35,114 bases of DNA from the NCBI GenBank assembly GCA_018065985.1, contig JAGHSF010000038.1:1-35114 (forward strand). Reading direction: 5' to 3'. A model generated the notes under the pieces. That model was not told the DNA's origin and made no database searches. It saw nothing but the letters and a program-made list of their open reading frames with translations. A program made the translations under genes and the position numbers. How positions within the stretch are numbered: position 1 is the first letter of the stretch; every line of letters starts with the position of its first letter. Positions 17,344 to 28,438 of the stretch are shown here, piece by piece. The DNA is from Candidatus Cryptobacteroides choladohippi (GTDB lineage Bacteria > Bacteroidota > Bacteroidia > Bacteroidales > UBA932).

Positions 17344-18351
17344 CTACTTCGCATCCATTGCCTGACAGGCGGTGATTGCTACCATCTTGTATACGTCGTC
17401 GACGGAGCAGCCGCGGCTGAGGTCGTTGACGGGGCGGGCGATACCCTGGAGGATGGGTCCGATGGCATCAGCCCCGCCTATGCGCTGCATGAGCTTGTAT
17501 GCGATGTTGCCGACCTCGAGGTTGGGGAATACGAGGACGTTGGCCTTGCCGGCGATGTCTGAGCCGGGAGCCTTCTTTGCACCTACGGAAGGAACGAGGG
17601 CAGCGTCTGCCTGGAGCTCACCGTCGATCTTGAGTTCGGGAGCGAGTTCCTTTGCGAGCCTGGTGGCCTCGACGACCTTGTCCACTACCTCATGCTTTGC
17701 GGAGCCCTTGGTAGAGAATGAGAGCATTGCCACGCGCGGGTCTGCGAATCCGGCCACGCTCTTTGCGGTCTGAGCGGTGCAGACTGCGATCTGGGCAAGC
17801 TGTGATGCGTCGGGAGCGGGGGTGACTGCAACGTCGCCGCATACGATGACACCTTCCTCGCCGTACTGGGGGGTCTTGGTGATCATGAGCATCGCACCGC
17901 TGACGCAGCTGATGCCGGGAGCACACTTGATGATCTGGAGGGCGGGACGAAGGGTCTCGCCGGTGGTAGAGAGTGCGCCGCTGATCTGGCCGTCGGCATC
18001 ACCGCTCTTGATGATGAGGCAGCCGAAATAGAGAGGGTTGAGGACGAGCTTTGCAGCCTCCTCGGGGGTCATGCCTTTCTTCTTGCGGAGCTCGTAGAGA
18101 AGGTTGGCATATTCTGCGGTCTTCTCCGAAGTCTCGGGATCTATGATTGTGGCTTTCTCTATGTTCTTGAGACCCAGTTCTTTGGCGTATGCGAGAACTT
18201 TCTCCTTGTTGCCGATGAGGATGATGTCGGCGATTTCATCTGCAAGAGCCTTGTCGGCTGCTGTGATGGTGCGCTCCTCGAACGACTCGGGGAGGACGAT
18301 GCGCTGCCTGTTGGACTTGGCGCGCGCAATGATTTGATCGATAAGTGCCAT
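17344..18351 (-). CDS. pta: Phosphate acetyltransferase
   Basis: A 335-residue protein of the PTA/PTB family in its short, single-domain form (no DRTGG/CobB-like N-terminus). Recognisable segments are RIVLPESFEERT, GCLIIKSGDADGQISGAL, the APGISCVSGAMLM strand, FSTKGSAKH, ELQADAALVPSVG and NVLVFPNLEVGNIAYKL, ending in LSRGCSVDDVYKM. It interconverts acetyl-CoA plus phosphate with acetyl phosphate plus CoA in the cytosol, the first step of acetate formation. The usual partner ackA is not in the window; instead a GH97 gene follows 4 nt downstream. Confidence 0.95.
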   Translation of the reverse strand: MALIDQIIARAKSNRQRIVLPESFEERTITAADKALADEIADIILIGNKEKVLAYAKELGLKNIEKATIIDPETSEKTAEYANLLYELRKKKGMTPEEAAKLVLNPLYFGCLIIKSGDADGQISGALSTTGETLRPALQIIKCAPGISCVSGAMLMITKTPQYGEEGVIVCGDVAVTPAPDASQLAQIAVCTAQTAKSVAGFADPRVAMLSFSTKGSAKHEVVDKVVEATRLAKELAPELKIDGELQADAALVPSVGAKKAPGSDIAGKANVLVFPNLEVGNIAYKLMQRIGGADAIGPILQGIARPVNDLSRGCSVDDVYKMVAITACQAMDAK

Positions 18352-18389
18352 TTATTGATTGTATTTGTTTGAATTCAGATTACAATCTC

Positions 18390-18397
18390 CAAAGTTA
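18390..18397 (-). promoter_or_regulatory. -7 element for pta
   Basis: TAACTTTG on the minus strand matches TAnnTTTG, 38 nt before the pta start and 22 nt before the 3' end of clpB coordinates begin. Any -33 region would lie just outside or at the clpB 3' end. Confidence 0.45.
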
Positions 18398-18419
18398 CAA
18401 AAATCCGCTTTTATTCTGC

Positions 18420-20483
18420 TTACTTTTCTTTGTTCCTGAGGACAGTTTCGCCGTTCACACAGTCGACTTCGATTTCGGAGTCCTTACGTATGCGCCCCTC
18501 GAGAATCTCGACGGCAAGCTTGTTCACAAGCTCGCGCTGGATGAGTCTCTTGACGGGGCGTGCGCCGAAGTCGGGGTCGTATCCGCCTTCCACCATGTCG
18601 TCCTCGAACGCCCGGGTGAAGCTGAGAGCCACTCCTTCGGCCTCGAGCTTGCTGCGCAGAATCTCCATCTGGATGCGCACGATCTTGCGTATGTCGTCTC
18701 TGGTAAGCTGGTCGAACACCACGATTTCGTCGATTCGGTTGATGAACTCCGGCCTCATCCGCATGCGCAGCTCCTCCTCCTTGAGGTTCGAGGTCATGAT
18801 GAGTATGGTGTTCTTGAAGTCGACGGTGCGTCCCTTGTTGTCGGTCAGGCGTCCGTCGTCAAGCACCTGCAGGAGGATGTTGAACACGTCGGGATGCGCC
18901 TTCTCGATCTCGTCAAGCAGCACTACGGAATAGGGCTTGCGCCTTACGGCCTCTGTCAGCTGGCCACCCTCGTCGTAGCCGACGTATCCCGGAGGCGCAC
19001 CGATCAGTCTTGACACGGTATGGCTTTCCTGGTACTCGCTCATGTCGATGCGGGTGATCATCGCCTCGTCGTTGAAGAGGAACTCCGCCAGAGCCTTTGC
19101 CAGCTCTGTCTTGCCGACGCCCGTGCTTCCCAGGAAGAGGAAGCTGCCGATGGGACGGTGCTCGTTGCTGAGTCCGGCGCGGCTGCGGCGCACGGCATCA
19201 GACACTGCTGAAATGCCCTTGTTCTGGCCCACGACGCGCCTGTGCAGGCTTTCCTCCATGCGCAGGAGCTTGTCTTTCTCGCTCTCGAGCATGCGGTTCA
19301 CGGGGATGCCGGTCCATCTGGCCACCACCTCGGCAATGTCCTCGGGTGTCACCGATTCGGTGATGATGGGGTCTTTGATGGCCGCCTGCTTCTCGGTGAG
19401 CTCCTTGATGCGGGCCTGGGCGGCGCCGAGTTTGCCGTAGCGTATCTCGGCCACCTTGCCGTAGTCGCCGGCGCGTTCCGCTATGTCGGCATCGCGCCTG
19501 TAGTCCTCTATCTGGCGGCGCAGGTCGTTCAGTTCGGTGACTATGCCCTTCTCCTCGTTCCAGCGTGCGGTGAGGGCGTCGCGTTCCGACTTGCACTGCT
19601 CCAGTTCGGAGTCGAGCCTCTCGCTCTTGAGCGATGTGCCTTCGCGCTTGATGGCCTCCTTCTCGATCTCCAGCTGGCGTATGCGTGAATTGAGTATGTC
19701 GATAGGCTCGGGCACGCTGTTCATCTCAAGCCTTAGCTTGCTGGCGGCCTCGTCGATGAGGTCGATGGCCTTGTCGGGCAGGAACCTGTTGTTGATGTAC
19801 CTGTGGCTGAGGTTGACGGCTGCGATCAGTGCGTCGTCCTCGATGCTCACGCGGTGATGGTTTTCGTACTTCTCCTTGAGTCCGCGCAGGATAGCGATGG
19901 ATTCGGCTGGGCTGGGCTCGTCGACCATGACCTTCTGGAAACGGCGCTCCAGGGCCTTGTCCTGCTCGAAGTACTTCTGGAACTCGTCCAGGGTGGTGCT
20001 GCCTATCGTGCGCAGCTCTCCACGCGCCAGTGCGGGTTTGAGAATGTTGGATGCATCCATTGCACCGTTGCTTCTGCCGGCTCCCACCAGTGTGTGGATC
20101 TCGTCGATGAAGAGGATGATGTCTCCCTCCGAGTCGACCACTTCCTTCACTACGCCCTTGAGACGCTCTTCGAACTCGCCCTGATACTTGGCGCCCGCTA
20201 TGAGGGCACCCATGTCGAGGCTGAACACGCGCCGGTTCTTGAGATTCTCGGGCACCTGTCCGTTGACTATCTTGGTGGCGATTCCCTCGCTGATGGCTGT
20301 CTTGCCCACGCCGGGTTCACCTACGAGTATGGGGTTGTTCTTGGTCCTTCTGGACAGTATCTGGAGCACGCGACGTATCTCCTCGTCGCGGCCTATGACA
20401 GGGTCGAGCCTGCCCTTGGATGCCGCCTCGTTGAGGTCAATGGCATATTTGGATAAAAATTCGAAATTCTTTCTGTTTTCCAT
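18420..20483 (-). CDS. clpB: ClpB-type AAA+ disaggregase lacking the N-domain
   Basis: 687 residues from ATG 20483 (a GTG two codons earlier is possible); full ClpB is about 860. Residue numbers here count from that GTG. It starts directly at the linker to the first ATPase ring ([16 protein letters not shown]), so the roughly 150-residue Clp_N domain is absent. D1 has Walker A GEPGVGKT (57-64), DEIH (129-132) and pore loop KYQG. The coiled-coil middle domain spans about 260-370. D2 has GSTGVGKT (454-461), [11 protein letters not shown] and pore loop GYVGYDEGG. Between MTSNL and RPEFINR only 9 residues remain, where E. coli ClpB has about 29, so a D2 surface segment is also shortened. The C-terminus ([10 protein letters not shown]) is complete. 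ClpB threads aggregated proteins with DnaK. The upstream 100 bp hold the secG terminator and no N-domain code, so the short form is genuine. Confidence 0.9.
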   Translation of the reverse strand: MENRKNFEFLSKYAIDLNEAASKGRLDPVIGRDEEIRRVLQILSRRTKNNPILVGEPGVGKTAISEGIATKIVNGQVPENLKNRRVFSLDMGALIAGAKYQGEFEERLKGVVKEVVDSEGDIILFIDEIHTLVGAGRSNGAMDASNILKPALARGELRTIGSTTLDEFQKYFEQDKALERRFQKVMVDEPSPAESIAILRGLKEKYENHHRVSIEDDALIAAVNLSHRYINNRFLPDKAIDLIDEAASKLRLEMNSVPEPIDILNSRIRQLEIEKEAIKREGTSLKSERLDSELEQCKSERDALTARWNEEKGIVTELNDLRRQIEDYRRDADIAERAGDYGKVAEIRYGKLGAAQARIKELTEKQAAIKDPIITESVTPEDIAEVVARWTGIPVNRMLESEKDKLLRMEESLHRRVVGQNKGISAVSDAVRRSRAGLSNEHRPIGSFLFLGSTGVGKTELAKALAEFLFNDEAMITRIDMSEYQESHTVSRLIGAPPGYVGYDEGGQLTEAVRRKPYSVVLLDEIEKAHPDVFNILLQVLDDGRLTDNKGRTVDFKNTILIMTSNLKEEELRMRMRPEFINRIDEIVVFDQLTRDDIRKIVRIQMEILRSKLEAEGVALSFTRAFEDDMVEGGYDPDFGARPVKRLIQRELVNKLAVEILEGRIRKDSEIEVDCVNGETVLRNKEK

Positions 20484-20504
20484 AATCACGTATATATAAA
20501 ATTT

Positions 20505-20533
20505 AACCGCCCGACCTCGGGGGTCAGACGGTT
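20505..20533 (-). terminator. Terminator between secG and clpB
   Basis: AACCGCCCGACC and GGTCAGACGGTT form a 12-bp stem with two wobbles. On the minus strand it is followed by AAATTTTATATA. It ends the four-gene operon and isolates clpB. Confidence 0.7.
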
Positions 20534-20583
20534 ATAAGTCAAATTATATTCCACTGACAAAATGTCAGCGAATGTGTGCTTTC

Positions 20584-20934
20584 TTATTCAGCGGTGCTCT
20601 CAGTTGCAGGGTTCTCCATCTGGATGGGAGCGGTAGGGAACTCGGGCTGCTGGTTTGAAGCTGCGTTCTCGATCTTGTTGGTTACGTCAACCTCTGTTCC
20701 GTTGGTTCCGGTTGTGAATGATGAGATGACAGAGAGAATGACGATGGCGATCACGAGACCCCAGGTGATCTTCTCGAGGATGTCTGCGGTCTGGCGTACA
20801 CCGAAGGTCTGGTTGCCTGCAACGAAGTTGCTGGCCATACCCTCACCCTTGCCGTTCTGAAGCAGTACAACTGCAACAAGAAGGATTGCTGCGATGATGA
20901 TGAGTACTGTGAGTACTGTGAAAAGTGCGTTCAT
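20584..20934 (-). CDS. secG: Preprotein translocase subunit SecG
   Basis: A 116-residue protein with two membrane helices (about 5-24 and 54-73) around the conserved LLQNGKGEGMASNF, followed by FGVRQTADILEKITW, the classic SecG pattern. The C-terminal 40 residues are a polar Asn/Pro/Glu tail as in Bacteroidota. SecG binds SecYE in the inner membrane and assists protein export. The upstream TPR gene ends one nucleotide before this ATG (TGATATG), so the two are translationally coupled. Confidence 0.93.
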   Translation of the reverse strand: MNALFTVLTVLIIIAAILLVAVVLLQNGKGEGMASNFVAGNQTFGVRQTADILEKITWGLVIAIVILSVISSFTTGTNGTEVDVTNKIENAASNQQPEFPTAPIQMENPATESTAE

Positions 20935-20935
20935 A

Positions 20936-21523
20936 TCAATAATTTTTTTCTATTTTCTCAATAAGGGATGCAAAGTAAACACTTTTTTCCGGATATCGCA
21001 AAATTAACTTTGAATAAATCTTCTTTGCCTCAGCAGGATAGCCCTGCTCCAGATATACCTGTGCGAGCGTTTCGGTGCAGAATTCCTCCATGTCGGATCC
21101 GCCCTCCTCGACGTATCCTTCGGAACGCGTCCTGGTTGCGAAACTTGAGAAGATGTTGTCGTCGCCACGGCGCACACCGTTGTACTCGTTCTGTGAGAAA
21201 TAGTCTCCGCCGACCACGAAAATCTGCCTTTGAGACGCCTGTGGCTGAGGCTGCGGCATCTCCTGTGCGGGTTCTTCGGCCCGGCCTGCCAGGTTCGGGA
21301 CGTTCCGGTCTATGATGCGTTCGCGGCTGCGTACCAGCTCGAAGAGCTTCCTCCTGCTTCCGATGTAAAGGGCCGCCTGGGCCAGCTGGGTGTCGCTCAG
21401 CATGTCCATCTCCTTCAGGCGGGCGCAGAGTTCCATCCTCGCGGCCGCATACCAGGGGTAGATGTTCACCACTCCCGTCAGCTCGTCGAGGTTCAGGCGG
21501 TGTATGTCTATGCGTCCTACCAT
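20936..21523 (-). CDS. TPR-like protein of the lptE-secG cluster
   Basis: A 195-residue soluble protein without a signal peptide. The N-terminal 70 residues are helical (VVNIYPWYAAARMELCARL), then comes a Gln/Pro-rich linker (about 85-98), a segment GGDYFSQNEYNGVRR, and a C-terminal TPR-like pair: TETLAQVYLEQGYPAEAKKIY and SKLILRYPEKSVYFASLIEKI. Its first codons overlap the end of lptE by 7 bp, so it is part of the same operon. It has no named function that I can support; its position between lptE and secG suggests an envelope biogenesis role. Confidence 0.75.
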   Translation of the reverse strand: MVGRIDIHRLNLDELTGVVNIYPWYAAARMELCARLKEMDMLSDTQLAQAALYIGSRRKLFELVRSRERIIDRNVPNLAGRAEEPAQEMPQPQPQASQRQIFVVGGDYFSQNEYNGVRRGDDNIFSSFATRTRSEGYVEEGGSDMEEFCTETLAQVYLEQGYPAEAKKIYSKLILRYPEKSVYFASLIEKIEKNY

Positions 21524-22013
21524 TGTGCTACCGTGGCGTTGAAGATGTCTTCCACTATCTTGTCGACTATTTCCTGACAGAGGCTCGACTCCACCGCATC
21601 CAGGGTGTTGTTGGAATCGTAGTCGGCATATGCCGAGAATGATTTCGCGCTGAAGTCGTCCTCGTGGTGCTTGCGGTTGGTGAAGTCTACCTTCACCGTG
21701 ATGGTGAGGCGGTTGGAAGCGGCGATGTCGCCTGCCGCAATGGCACTTGCGCGCACGTCGTACCCCGTCACCTCGCCCGTGATCTCAAGGTCGCCGTCCA
21801 TCTCCACCTGCTCGAGCCTGGTCATCTTGCGGAACTGGGTCCTGATGGCTTCGGTGAGGTCGTTGCTCAGCGACGGATTCACCTTCAGGGCCTTGTACTC
21901 GAAATAGTTGATGGTTATGGTATTCACGTCCGGCTGTATGGAAGTGCCGGAGAACGAGTAGATGCCGCAGGAGCTCAGCATGAGCACAGCCAGGGCCATT
22001 GTCAGCAATCGTT

Positions 22014-22017
<4 letters not shown>
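21517..22017 (-). CDS. lptE: LptE-family LPS assembly lipoprotein
   Basis: A 166-residue protein with a lipoprotein signal (AVLMLSSC, Cys17) followed by GIYSFSGTSIQPDVNTITI, the hallmark start of Bacteroidota LptE. The rest is a mixed alpha/beta fold (LTEAIRTQFRKMTRLEQV, DLEITGEVTGYDV, LTITVKVDFTN) and a terminal helix QEIVDKIVEDIFNATV. LptE plugs the LptD barrel in the outer membrane for LPS insertion. The start overlaps the end of the sigma-54 activator gene by 4 bp (ATGA). Confidence 0.85.
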
Positions 22018-23261
<1,244 letters not shown>

Positions 23262-23268
23262 ATTCGTG

Positions 23269-23276
23269 CAAAGTTA
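23269..23276 (-). promoter_or_regulatory. -7 element for the sigma-54 activator operon
   Basis: TAACTTTG on the minus strand, only 7 nt before the ATG at 23261. Transcription would then start at or next to the start codon, predicting a leaderless message. Confidence 0.45.
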
Positions 23277-23288
23277 ACGAAAAAACTT

Positions 23289-23296
23289 TATCTTTG
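23289..23296 (+). promoter_or_regulatory. -7 element for the TPR/OmpA-like lipoprotein gene
   Basis: TATCTTTG matches TAnnTTTG, 31 nt before the ATG at 23328. The minus-strand -7 box lies only 12 bp away, so the divergent promoters overlap. Confidence 0.55.
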
Positions 23297-23327
23297 TGAG
23301 CTATAAGAAATATATTCAACAACCCAT

Positions 23328-24974
23328 ATGAAGAGAATTCTCAATCTTATTGCGCTTGCAGCGCTCGTTCTCGCTGCAGCAAGCTGCTCAAAGAGCCGCG
23401 CCGAGCAGATGGCGATGGCCGACAAGGTGGTCACCAAGTGCAACCCCGAGCTCCTCGCGGTTACCGGTGGCAAGATCCCCGCAACAGTAACTGTAACCTA
23501 CCCCAAGGATTACTTCCATCCCGAGGCCATCATGGTCGTTACCCCCGTGCTCGTGTATGAGGGCGGCCAGCAGACCGGCGAGTCTGTCATCTACCAGGGC
23601 GAGTCCATCAAGGACAACAACCGCGTTGTGTACAAGGCCGGCGGCACTGAGACCATCAAGACCGAATTCCAGTATCTCCCCGGCGTTGAGAAGTGCCATC
23701 TCGAGCTCCGCAGCGTGGCATTCTACGGCGAGAAGCGCATAGAGATCCCCACCCGCAAGGTCGCTGACGGCTGCAACTGCACCGCTCTCCTTGCCGACCT
23801 CAACGGTATCTATCAGTACAAGAAGGACGACTATCAGTACGTCCTCCATCAGACCGCAGAGGGTCAGATCCTTTACGATGTGAACTCTGCCGAGGTCAAG
23901 AAGAACCAGCTCCGCAGCCAGAGCATCGAGGAACTCCAGTATGCTCTCGCAGAGATCATGGACGACGACCGCATCACCGTTACCGGAAACCAGGTCATCG
24001 CCTATGCATCACCCGAAGGTGGCAAGGACCTCAATGCAAAGCTCTCAGACAAGCGTGCAAGCTCAGCCCAGAAGGCCTGGAACAGTATCTCACAGGGCAT
24101 GGAGACCAGCGACGTCCAGATCCAGAGCATCGGTCAGGACTGGGAAGGCTTCCAGGAGGCTGTATCCAACTCCAACATCGAGGACAAGGAGCTCATCCTC
24201 CGCGTGCTCAGCATGTATTCAGACCCTGCAGTCCGCGAGAGCGAGATCCGCAACATGAGCGAGATCTACTCCGAGATCAAGGGCAAGGTGTTCCCCGCAC
24301 TCCGCCGTGCACGCTTCGTGACCAACTACGATTTCCAGAACTGGTCTGACGAGGAGCTCGAGGAACTCTCACACAAGGCAATCAACGCCCTTGACGAGGA
24401 AGGCATCCTTCACGTTGCCGCAAACAGCCAGGACAAGGACCGCAAGCGCGATCTCTACACCCTTGCAGCAGAGAAGTTCGGCAGCCAGAGGGCTATCTAC
24501 AATCTCGGAATGCTCTACCTCGACGCAGGCATCCCCTCACTTGCAGAGGCATGGCTCGGAAAGGTCGAGAACCCTGATGCGGACGTAGTCAATGCAAAGG
24601 GTGTCGTTGCAATGCAGCGCGGCAAATACGACGAGGCTCTCGACTTCTTCAAGAAGTCAGGCTCCGCTGACGCAAAGGCCAACATCGGAACACTCAATAT
24701 CCTCAAGGGCAACTATGAGCAGGCAGCCGCCGACCTCGCAGGCTCCGATACCGTAAACGAGGCAGTTGCCGACCTCCTTGCAGGCAAGCTCGACAAGGCA
24801 TCCAAGGTGCTCGCCGGCCTTGACGGCGCAAAGGCTGATTACCTCCGCGCGATCATCGCCGCACGCAATGGCGAAGTGTCTGCAGCCAAGGCAGCACTGA
24901 AGGCTGCAACCTCTGCTGATGACTCTCTCAAGGAGAGGGCAGCAAGGGATGTGGAGTTCGCAAATTGCCGATAA
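23328..24974 (+). CDS. Lipoprotein with OmpA-like and TPR regions
   Basis: A 548-residue protein with a lipoprotein signal (VLAAASC, Cys20). The N-terminal part (about 35-165) is beta-rich. Residues about 205-260 resemble an OmpA-like peptidoglycan-binding fold (ITVTGNQVIAYASPEGG followed by LSDKRASSAQKAW). The C-terminal part (from about 380) consists of TPR-like helical hairpins: YNLGMLYLDAGIPSLAEAWL, GVVAMQRGKYDEALDFFKK, GTLNILKGNYEQAAADLAG. Such proteins are abundant, periplasm-facing outer-membrane lipoproteins in Bacteroidales. Codon usage is strongly biased to C-ending codons (AAG, CTC, ATC), as in highly expressed genes. Function beyond envelope scaffolding is not evident. Confidence 0.75.
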   Translation: MKRILNLIALAALVLAAASCSKSRAEQMAMADKVVTKCNPELLAVTGGKIPATVTVTYPKDYFHPEAIMVVTPVLVYEGGQQTGESVIYQGESIKDNNRVVYKAGGTETIKTEFQYLPGVEKCHLELRSVAFYGEKRIEIPTRKVADGCNCTALLADLNGIYQYKKDDYQYVLHQTAEGQILYDVNSAEVKKNQLRSQSIEELQYALAEIMDDDRITVTGNQVIAYASPEGGKDLNAKLSDKRASSAQKAWNSISQGMETSDVQIQSIGQDWEGFQEAVSNSNIEDKELILRVLSMYSDPAVRESEIRNMSEIYSEIKGKVFPALRRARFVTNYDFQNWSDEELEELSHKAINALDEEGILHVAANSQDKDRKRDLYTLAAEKFGSQRAIYNLGMLYLDAGIPSLAEAWLGKVENPDADVVNAKGVVAMQRGKYDEALDFFKKSGSADAKANIGTLNILKGNYEQAAADLAGSDTVNEAVADLLAGKLDKASKVLAGLDGAKADYLRAIIAARNGEVSAAKAALKAATSADDSLKERAARDVEFANCR

Positions 24975-24986
24975 GCTGTTCATAAC

Positions 24987-25017
24987 TTTGTTAATTCATT
25001 AAAAATCACTATATTTG
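24987..25017 (+). promoter_or_regulatory. Consensus Bacteroidota promoter of the str operon
   Basis: TTTG (24987-24990), a 19-nt spacer and TATATTTG (25010-25017): a perfect match to the -33/-7 consensus of the primary sigma factor in Bacteroides. It drives rpsL-rpsG-fusA-rpsJ. Confidence 0.85.
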
Positions 25018-25043
25018 CAGCCCCCAAATGTGGGGCTGTTTTT
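25018..25043 (+). promoter_or_regulatory. Hairpin plus T5 in the rpsL leader
   Basis: CAGCCCC and GGGGCTG form a 7-bp stem around CAAATGT, followed by TTTTT. It begins at the base after the -7 box, so it overlaps the expected transcription start. It could be the terminator of the preceding lipoprotein gene or a leader attenuator of the str operon. Confidence 0.55.
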
Positions 25044-25068
25044 ATAACTTATTTATTAACAATTATTT

Positions 25069-25440
25069 ATGCCAACAATTCAACAATTGGTTCGCAAAGG
25101 ACGCGAGGTCATTGAAGTAAAGTCAAAGTCTCGCGCGTTGGATGCTTGCCCTCAGAAGCGTGGCGTATGCCTGCGTGTGTACACAACCACACCTAAGAAA
25201 CCTAACTCAGCAATGCGTAAGGTTGCCCGTGTACGTCTTACAAACAGCAAAGAGGTCAATGCCTACATCCCTGGCGAAGGTCACAACCTGCAGGAGCACT
25301 CAATCGTGCTCGTTCGCGGTGGTCGTGTAAAGGACCTTCCCGGTGTACGTTACCACATCCTTAGAGGAGCTTTGGATACCGCTGGTGTAGAGGGTCGTAC
25401 TCAGTCACGTTCACTCTACGGAGCCAAGAGGCCGAAGTAA
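25069..25440 (+). CDS. rpsL: 30S ribosomal protein S12
   Basis: A 123-residue protein, complete and colinear with bacterial S12: [11 protein letters not shown] at the start, [40 protein letters not shown] and [20 protein letters not shown]. The decoding-site lysines Lys43/Lys44 and Lys88 (counting Met) have the streptomycin-sensitive wild-type state. S12 sits at the A-site of the small subunit and controls decoding accuracy. First gene of the str operon, downstream of a consensus promoter. Confidence 0.98.
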   Translation: MPTIQQLVRKGREVIEVKSKSRALDACPQKRGVCLRVYTTTPKKPNSAMRKVARVRLTNSKEVNAYIPGEGHNLQEHSIVLVRGGRVKDLPGVRYHILRGALDTAGVEGRTQSRSLYGAKRPK

Positions 25441-25481
25441 CTTGCTGAAGGATGGTTTTAATCTTTTAATTTTTCAAAAAA

Positions 25482-25958
25482 ATGAGAAAAGCAAAGCCTA
25501 AGAAGAGGATTCTACTTCCTGATCCTAAGTTTCACGACGTTGAGGTGACTCGCTTCGTGAACAATCTTATGTTGCAGGGAAAGAAGAGTATCGCGTATTC
25601 TATTTTTTACGATGCCATTGACATGGTAGGCGAGAAGGTGAAAGATTCTGACAAGGCTCCTCTCGATATTTGGAGGAAGGCTCTCGAGAACGTAACTCCT
25701 CAGATTGAGGTCAAGTCACGTCGTATCGGTGGTGCCAACTTCCAGGTGCCGACAGAGTTGAGACCGGAAAGAAAGGTATCACTTTCTATGAAGAATATGA
25801 TAAACTTCGCCCGCAAGCGTTCCGGCCGCTCTATGGCTGAAAAACTTTGTGCTGAGATCGTCGCAGCTTACAACAATGAAGGTGGTGCATATAAGCGTAA
25901 AGAGGATATGCACAGAATGGCAGAGGCCAACAAGGCATTCGCACATTTCCGCTTCTAG
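25482..25958 (+). CDS. rpsG: 30S ribosomal protein S7
   Basis: A 158-residue protein with all S7 landmarks: [70 protein letters not shown] and the C-terminal helix [20 protein letters not shown]7 nucleates the 30S head by binding 16S rRNA and in many bacteria represses its own operon. It starts 41 bp after rpsL, and fusA follows 22 bp later. Confidence 0.98.
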   Translation: MRKAKPKKRILLPDPKFHDVEVTRFVNNLMLQGKKSIAYSIFYDAIDMVGEKVKDSDKAPLDIWRKALENVTPQIEVKSRRIGGANFQVPTELRPERKVSLSMKNMINFARKRSGRSMAEKLCAEIVAAYNNEGGAYKRKEDMHRMAEANKAFAHFRF

Positions 25959-25980
25959 TTTAAATTGGTTAGTTAGTTAG

Positions 25981-28098
25981 ATGGCTAAACGAAATCTAAA
26001 GTACACGAGAAACATCGGCATCATGGCCCACATCGATGCCGGTAAGACCACCACATCGGAGCGTATCCTTTATTACACCGGCAAGACCCACAAGATCGGT
26101 GAGGTGCATGAAGGAGCAGCTACCATGGACTGGATGGTTCAGGAGCAGGAGCGTGGTATCACTATCACCTCTGCTGCAACTACAGCATTCTGGCATTATA
26201 ACGGATCAACATATCAGATCAACCTGATTGATACTCCGGGTCACGTTGACTTCACAGTCGAGGTCGAGCGTTCTCTCCGCGTACTTGACGGCACAGTTGC
26301 TACTTTCTGCGCTGTTGGTCGTGTACAGCCTCAGTCCGAGACTGTATGGCGTCAGGCAGACAAGTACCACGTTCCCAAAATCGCTTACGTGAATAAGATG
26401 GACCGAGTTGGTGCAGATTTCCTCGCATGTGTTGAGGAGATCCACAGCAAGCTCGGCGCTAATGCAGTTCCCCTCTGTCTCCCTATCGGTTCAGAGGAAA
26501 AGTTCCAGGGTATTGTCGACCTCATCGGCATGAAGGCAATCTACTATAATAATAGTGACGATCTCGTCAACTATGAAATCAGGGAGATTCCTGCCGACAT
26601 GAAGGATTCAGTAGCCCTCTGGAGAGACAAGCTCGTGGAGTCCGCCGCCGAGTGCGACGACGCCCTGATGGAGAAGTTCTTCGAGAATCCCGCCCTCATC
26701 ACCGAGGAAGAGATCATCGACGCTCTCCGCAAGGGTACCATCTCCATGCAGATTGTTCCCGCATGCTGCGGCTCTTCATTCAAGAACAAGGGTGTCCAGT
26801 TCCTGCTTGATGCTGTGATGAGATTCCTTCCTTCGCCTCTTGACATCGGCGACACCAAGGCTACCAACACCAACACAGGCGCTGAAACATATCTCAAGCC
26901 TTCAGCTGATGAACCTTTCTGTGGTCTTGTATTCAAGATCGCCACGGATCCTTTCGTCGGCCGCCTCGCATACATCAGAGCATATAGCGGACATCTCGAT
27001 GCCGGCACATATGTTTACAATGCACGCTCAGGCAAGAAGGAGAGAGTTGCCCGTCTGTATCAGATGCATTCAAACCACCAGAACCCCATCGAGTTCGTGG
27101 AGGCCGGTGACATCTGTGCAGCCGTTGGCTTCAAGGACCTCCGTACAGGTGATACCATCTGCTCAGAGGGAGATCTCTACACTCTTGAATCAATGGAATT
27201 CCCGGATCCGGTTATCGGTATCGCTGTCGAGCCCAAGACTCAGCAGGATCTCGACAAACTCGGAATCGCTCTCGGCAAGCTTGCTGAGGAGGATCCTACC
27301 TTCACAGTCAAGTCCGACGAACAGACCGGTCAGACAGTCATCAGCGGTATGGGTGAGCTTCACCTCGATATCATTGTTGACCGCCTCCGCCGTGAGTTCG
27401 GTGTCGAGATCAACCAGGGTGCACCTCAGGTGAACTACAAGGAAGCTGTTACTGGCTCTTTCCAGCATCGCGAAGTCTTCAAGAAGCAGACTGGCGGTCG
27501 AGGAAAGTTTGCAGATATCATCGTGGAAATCGGTCCTGCCGACGAAGGCGTTACCGGACTCCAGTTCGAATCGGTTGTCAAGGGTGGTAACATCCCCAAG
27601 GAGTACATCCCCTGCATCGAGAAAGGTTTCAAGTCTGCCATGGCCAACGGATGCCTGGCCGGATACGAGGTACAGTCACTCAAGGTGACAGTAATCGACG
27701 GCTCATACCATCCTGTTGACTCTGACCAGCTCTCCTTCGAACTTGCAGCCCGCATGGCTTTCCGTCATGCAACTCCCAAGTGCAAGCCCGTCATCCTCGA
27801 GCCTATCATGAGTCTTGAGGTGGTTACACCCGAGGACTACATGGGAGAGATTGTAGGTGACCTGAACCGCCGTCGCGGACAGATCGTCGCAATGGACTCA
27901 ACTGCAAACGGTGCACGTATCGTTAAGGCTTTCGTCCCGCTCTCTGAGCAGTTCGGTTATGTCACAGTGCTCCGCACCCTGTCTTCAGGCCGTGCAACCA
28001 GCACCATGACCTTTGACCACTACGCCGAGGTTCCTGCCACTATGGCAAAGGACATCGTGGAGAAGAGCGGATATCACATGCCATCTGACGACGAATAA
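25981..28098 (+). CDS. fusA: Translation elongation factor G
   Basis: A 705-residue protein with the G motifs [18 protein letters not shown] (G1), [14 protein letters not shown] (G2), [10 protein letters not shown] (G3) and NKMDRVGAD (G4), then domain II ([20 protein letters not shown]), domain III ([18 protein letters not shown]), domain IV ([14 protein letters not shown]) and domain V ([27 protein letters not shown]). EF-G uses GTP to translocate tRNAs and mRNA on the ribosome and acts with RRF in recycling. Length and position inside the str operon mark it as the main housekeeping copy. Confidence 0.98.
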   Translation: MAKRNLKYTRNIGIMAHIDAGKTTTSERILYYTGKTHKIGEVHEGAATMDWMVQEQERGITITSAATTAFWHYNGSTYQINLIDTPGHVDFTVEVERSLRVLDGTVATFCAVGRVQPQSETVWRQADKYHVPKIAYVNKMDRVGADFLACVEEIHSKLGANAVPLCLPIGSEEKFQGIVDLIGMKAIYYNNSDDLVNYEIREIPADMKDSVALWRDKLVESAAECDDALMEKFFENPALITEEEIIDALRKGTISMQIVPACCGSSFKNKGVQFLLDAVMRFLPSPLDIGDTKATNTNTGAETYLKPSADEPFCGLVFKIATDPFVGRLAYIRAYSGHLDAGTYVYNARSGKKERVARLYQMHSNHQNPIEFVEAGDICAAVGFKDLRTGDTICSEGDLYTLESMEFPDPVIGIAVEPKTQQDLDKLGIALGKLAEEDPTFTVKSDEQTGQTVISGMGELHLDIIVDRLRREFGVEINQGAPQVNYKEAVTGSFQHREVFKKQTGGRGKFADIIVEIGPADEGVTGLQFESVVKGGNIPKEYIPCIEKGFKSAMANGCLAGYEVQSLKVTVIDGSYHPVDSDQLSFELAARMAFRHATPKCKPVILEPIMSLEVVTPEDYMGEIVGDLNRRRGQIVAMDSTANGARIVKAFVPLSEQFGYVTVLRTLSSGRATSTMTFDHYAEVPATMAKDIVEKSGYHMPSDDE

Positions 28099-28123
28099 AA
28101 TTGAGTAAATAAAAACACTTAAT

Positions 28124-28429
28124 ATGAGTCAAATCATTCGAATCAAACTCAAGTCTTTCGATCACATGCTTGTTGACAAGTCAGCAGCCAAGATCGTTGA
28201 CACCGTGAAATCTACTGGAGCAAAGGTGAATGGTCCTATTCCTCTTCCTACCAACAAGAAGATCTTCACAGTGAACCGCTCAACCTTCGTTAACAAGAAG
28301 GCACGCGAGCAGTTTGAGCTCGACTCTTACCGCAGGCTCATCGACATTGAGGACAGCAACGCAAAGACCGTTGACGCCCTCATGAAGCTCGAGTTGCCTT
28401 CAGGTGTTGAAGTTGAGATCAAAGTCTGA
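28124..28429 (+). CDS. rpsJ: 30S ribosomal protein S10
   Basis: A 101-residue protein matching S10: [40 protein letters not shown] and the loop and helix through [16 protein letters not shown], ending [12 protein letters not shown]10 is in the 30S head and doubles as the NusE antitermination factor. It starts 25 bp after fusA. In most Bacteroidota the S10 ribosomal gene cluster (rplC onward) follows immediately; here the run stops and a tRNA follows. Confidence 0.97.
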   Translation: MSQIIRIKLKSFDHMLVDKSAAKIVDTVKSTGAKVNGPIPLPTNKKIFTVNRSTFVNKKAREQFELDSYRRLIDIEDSNAKTVDALMKLELPSGVEVEIKV

Positions 28430-28438
28430 TATTTTTAT

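Noticed and set aside
17340..17354. Upstream ATG for the GH97 gene (MRSRA extension)
   Set aside because: It would overlap pta and put charged residues before a good signal peptide.
19803..20456. 217-codon frame antisense to clpB
   Set aside because: Shadow of the clpB ATPase domain D1.
20484..20489. GTG start two codons before the clpB ATG
   Set aside because: ATG at 20483 is the simpler start; the difference does not affect function.
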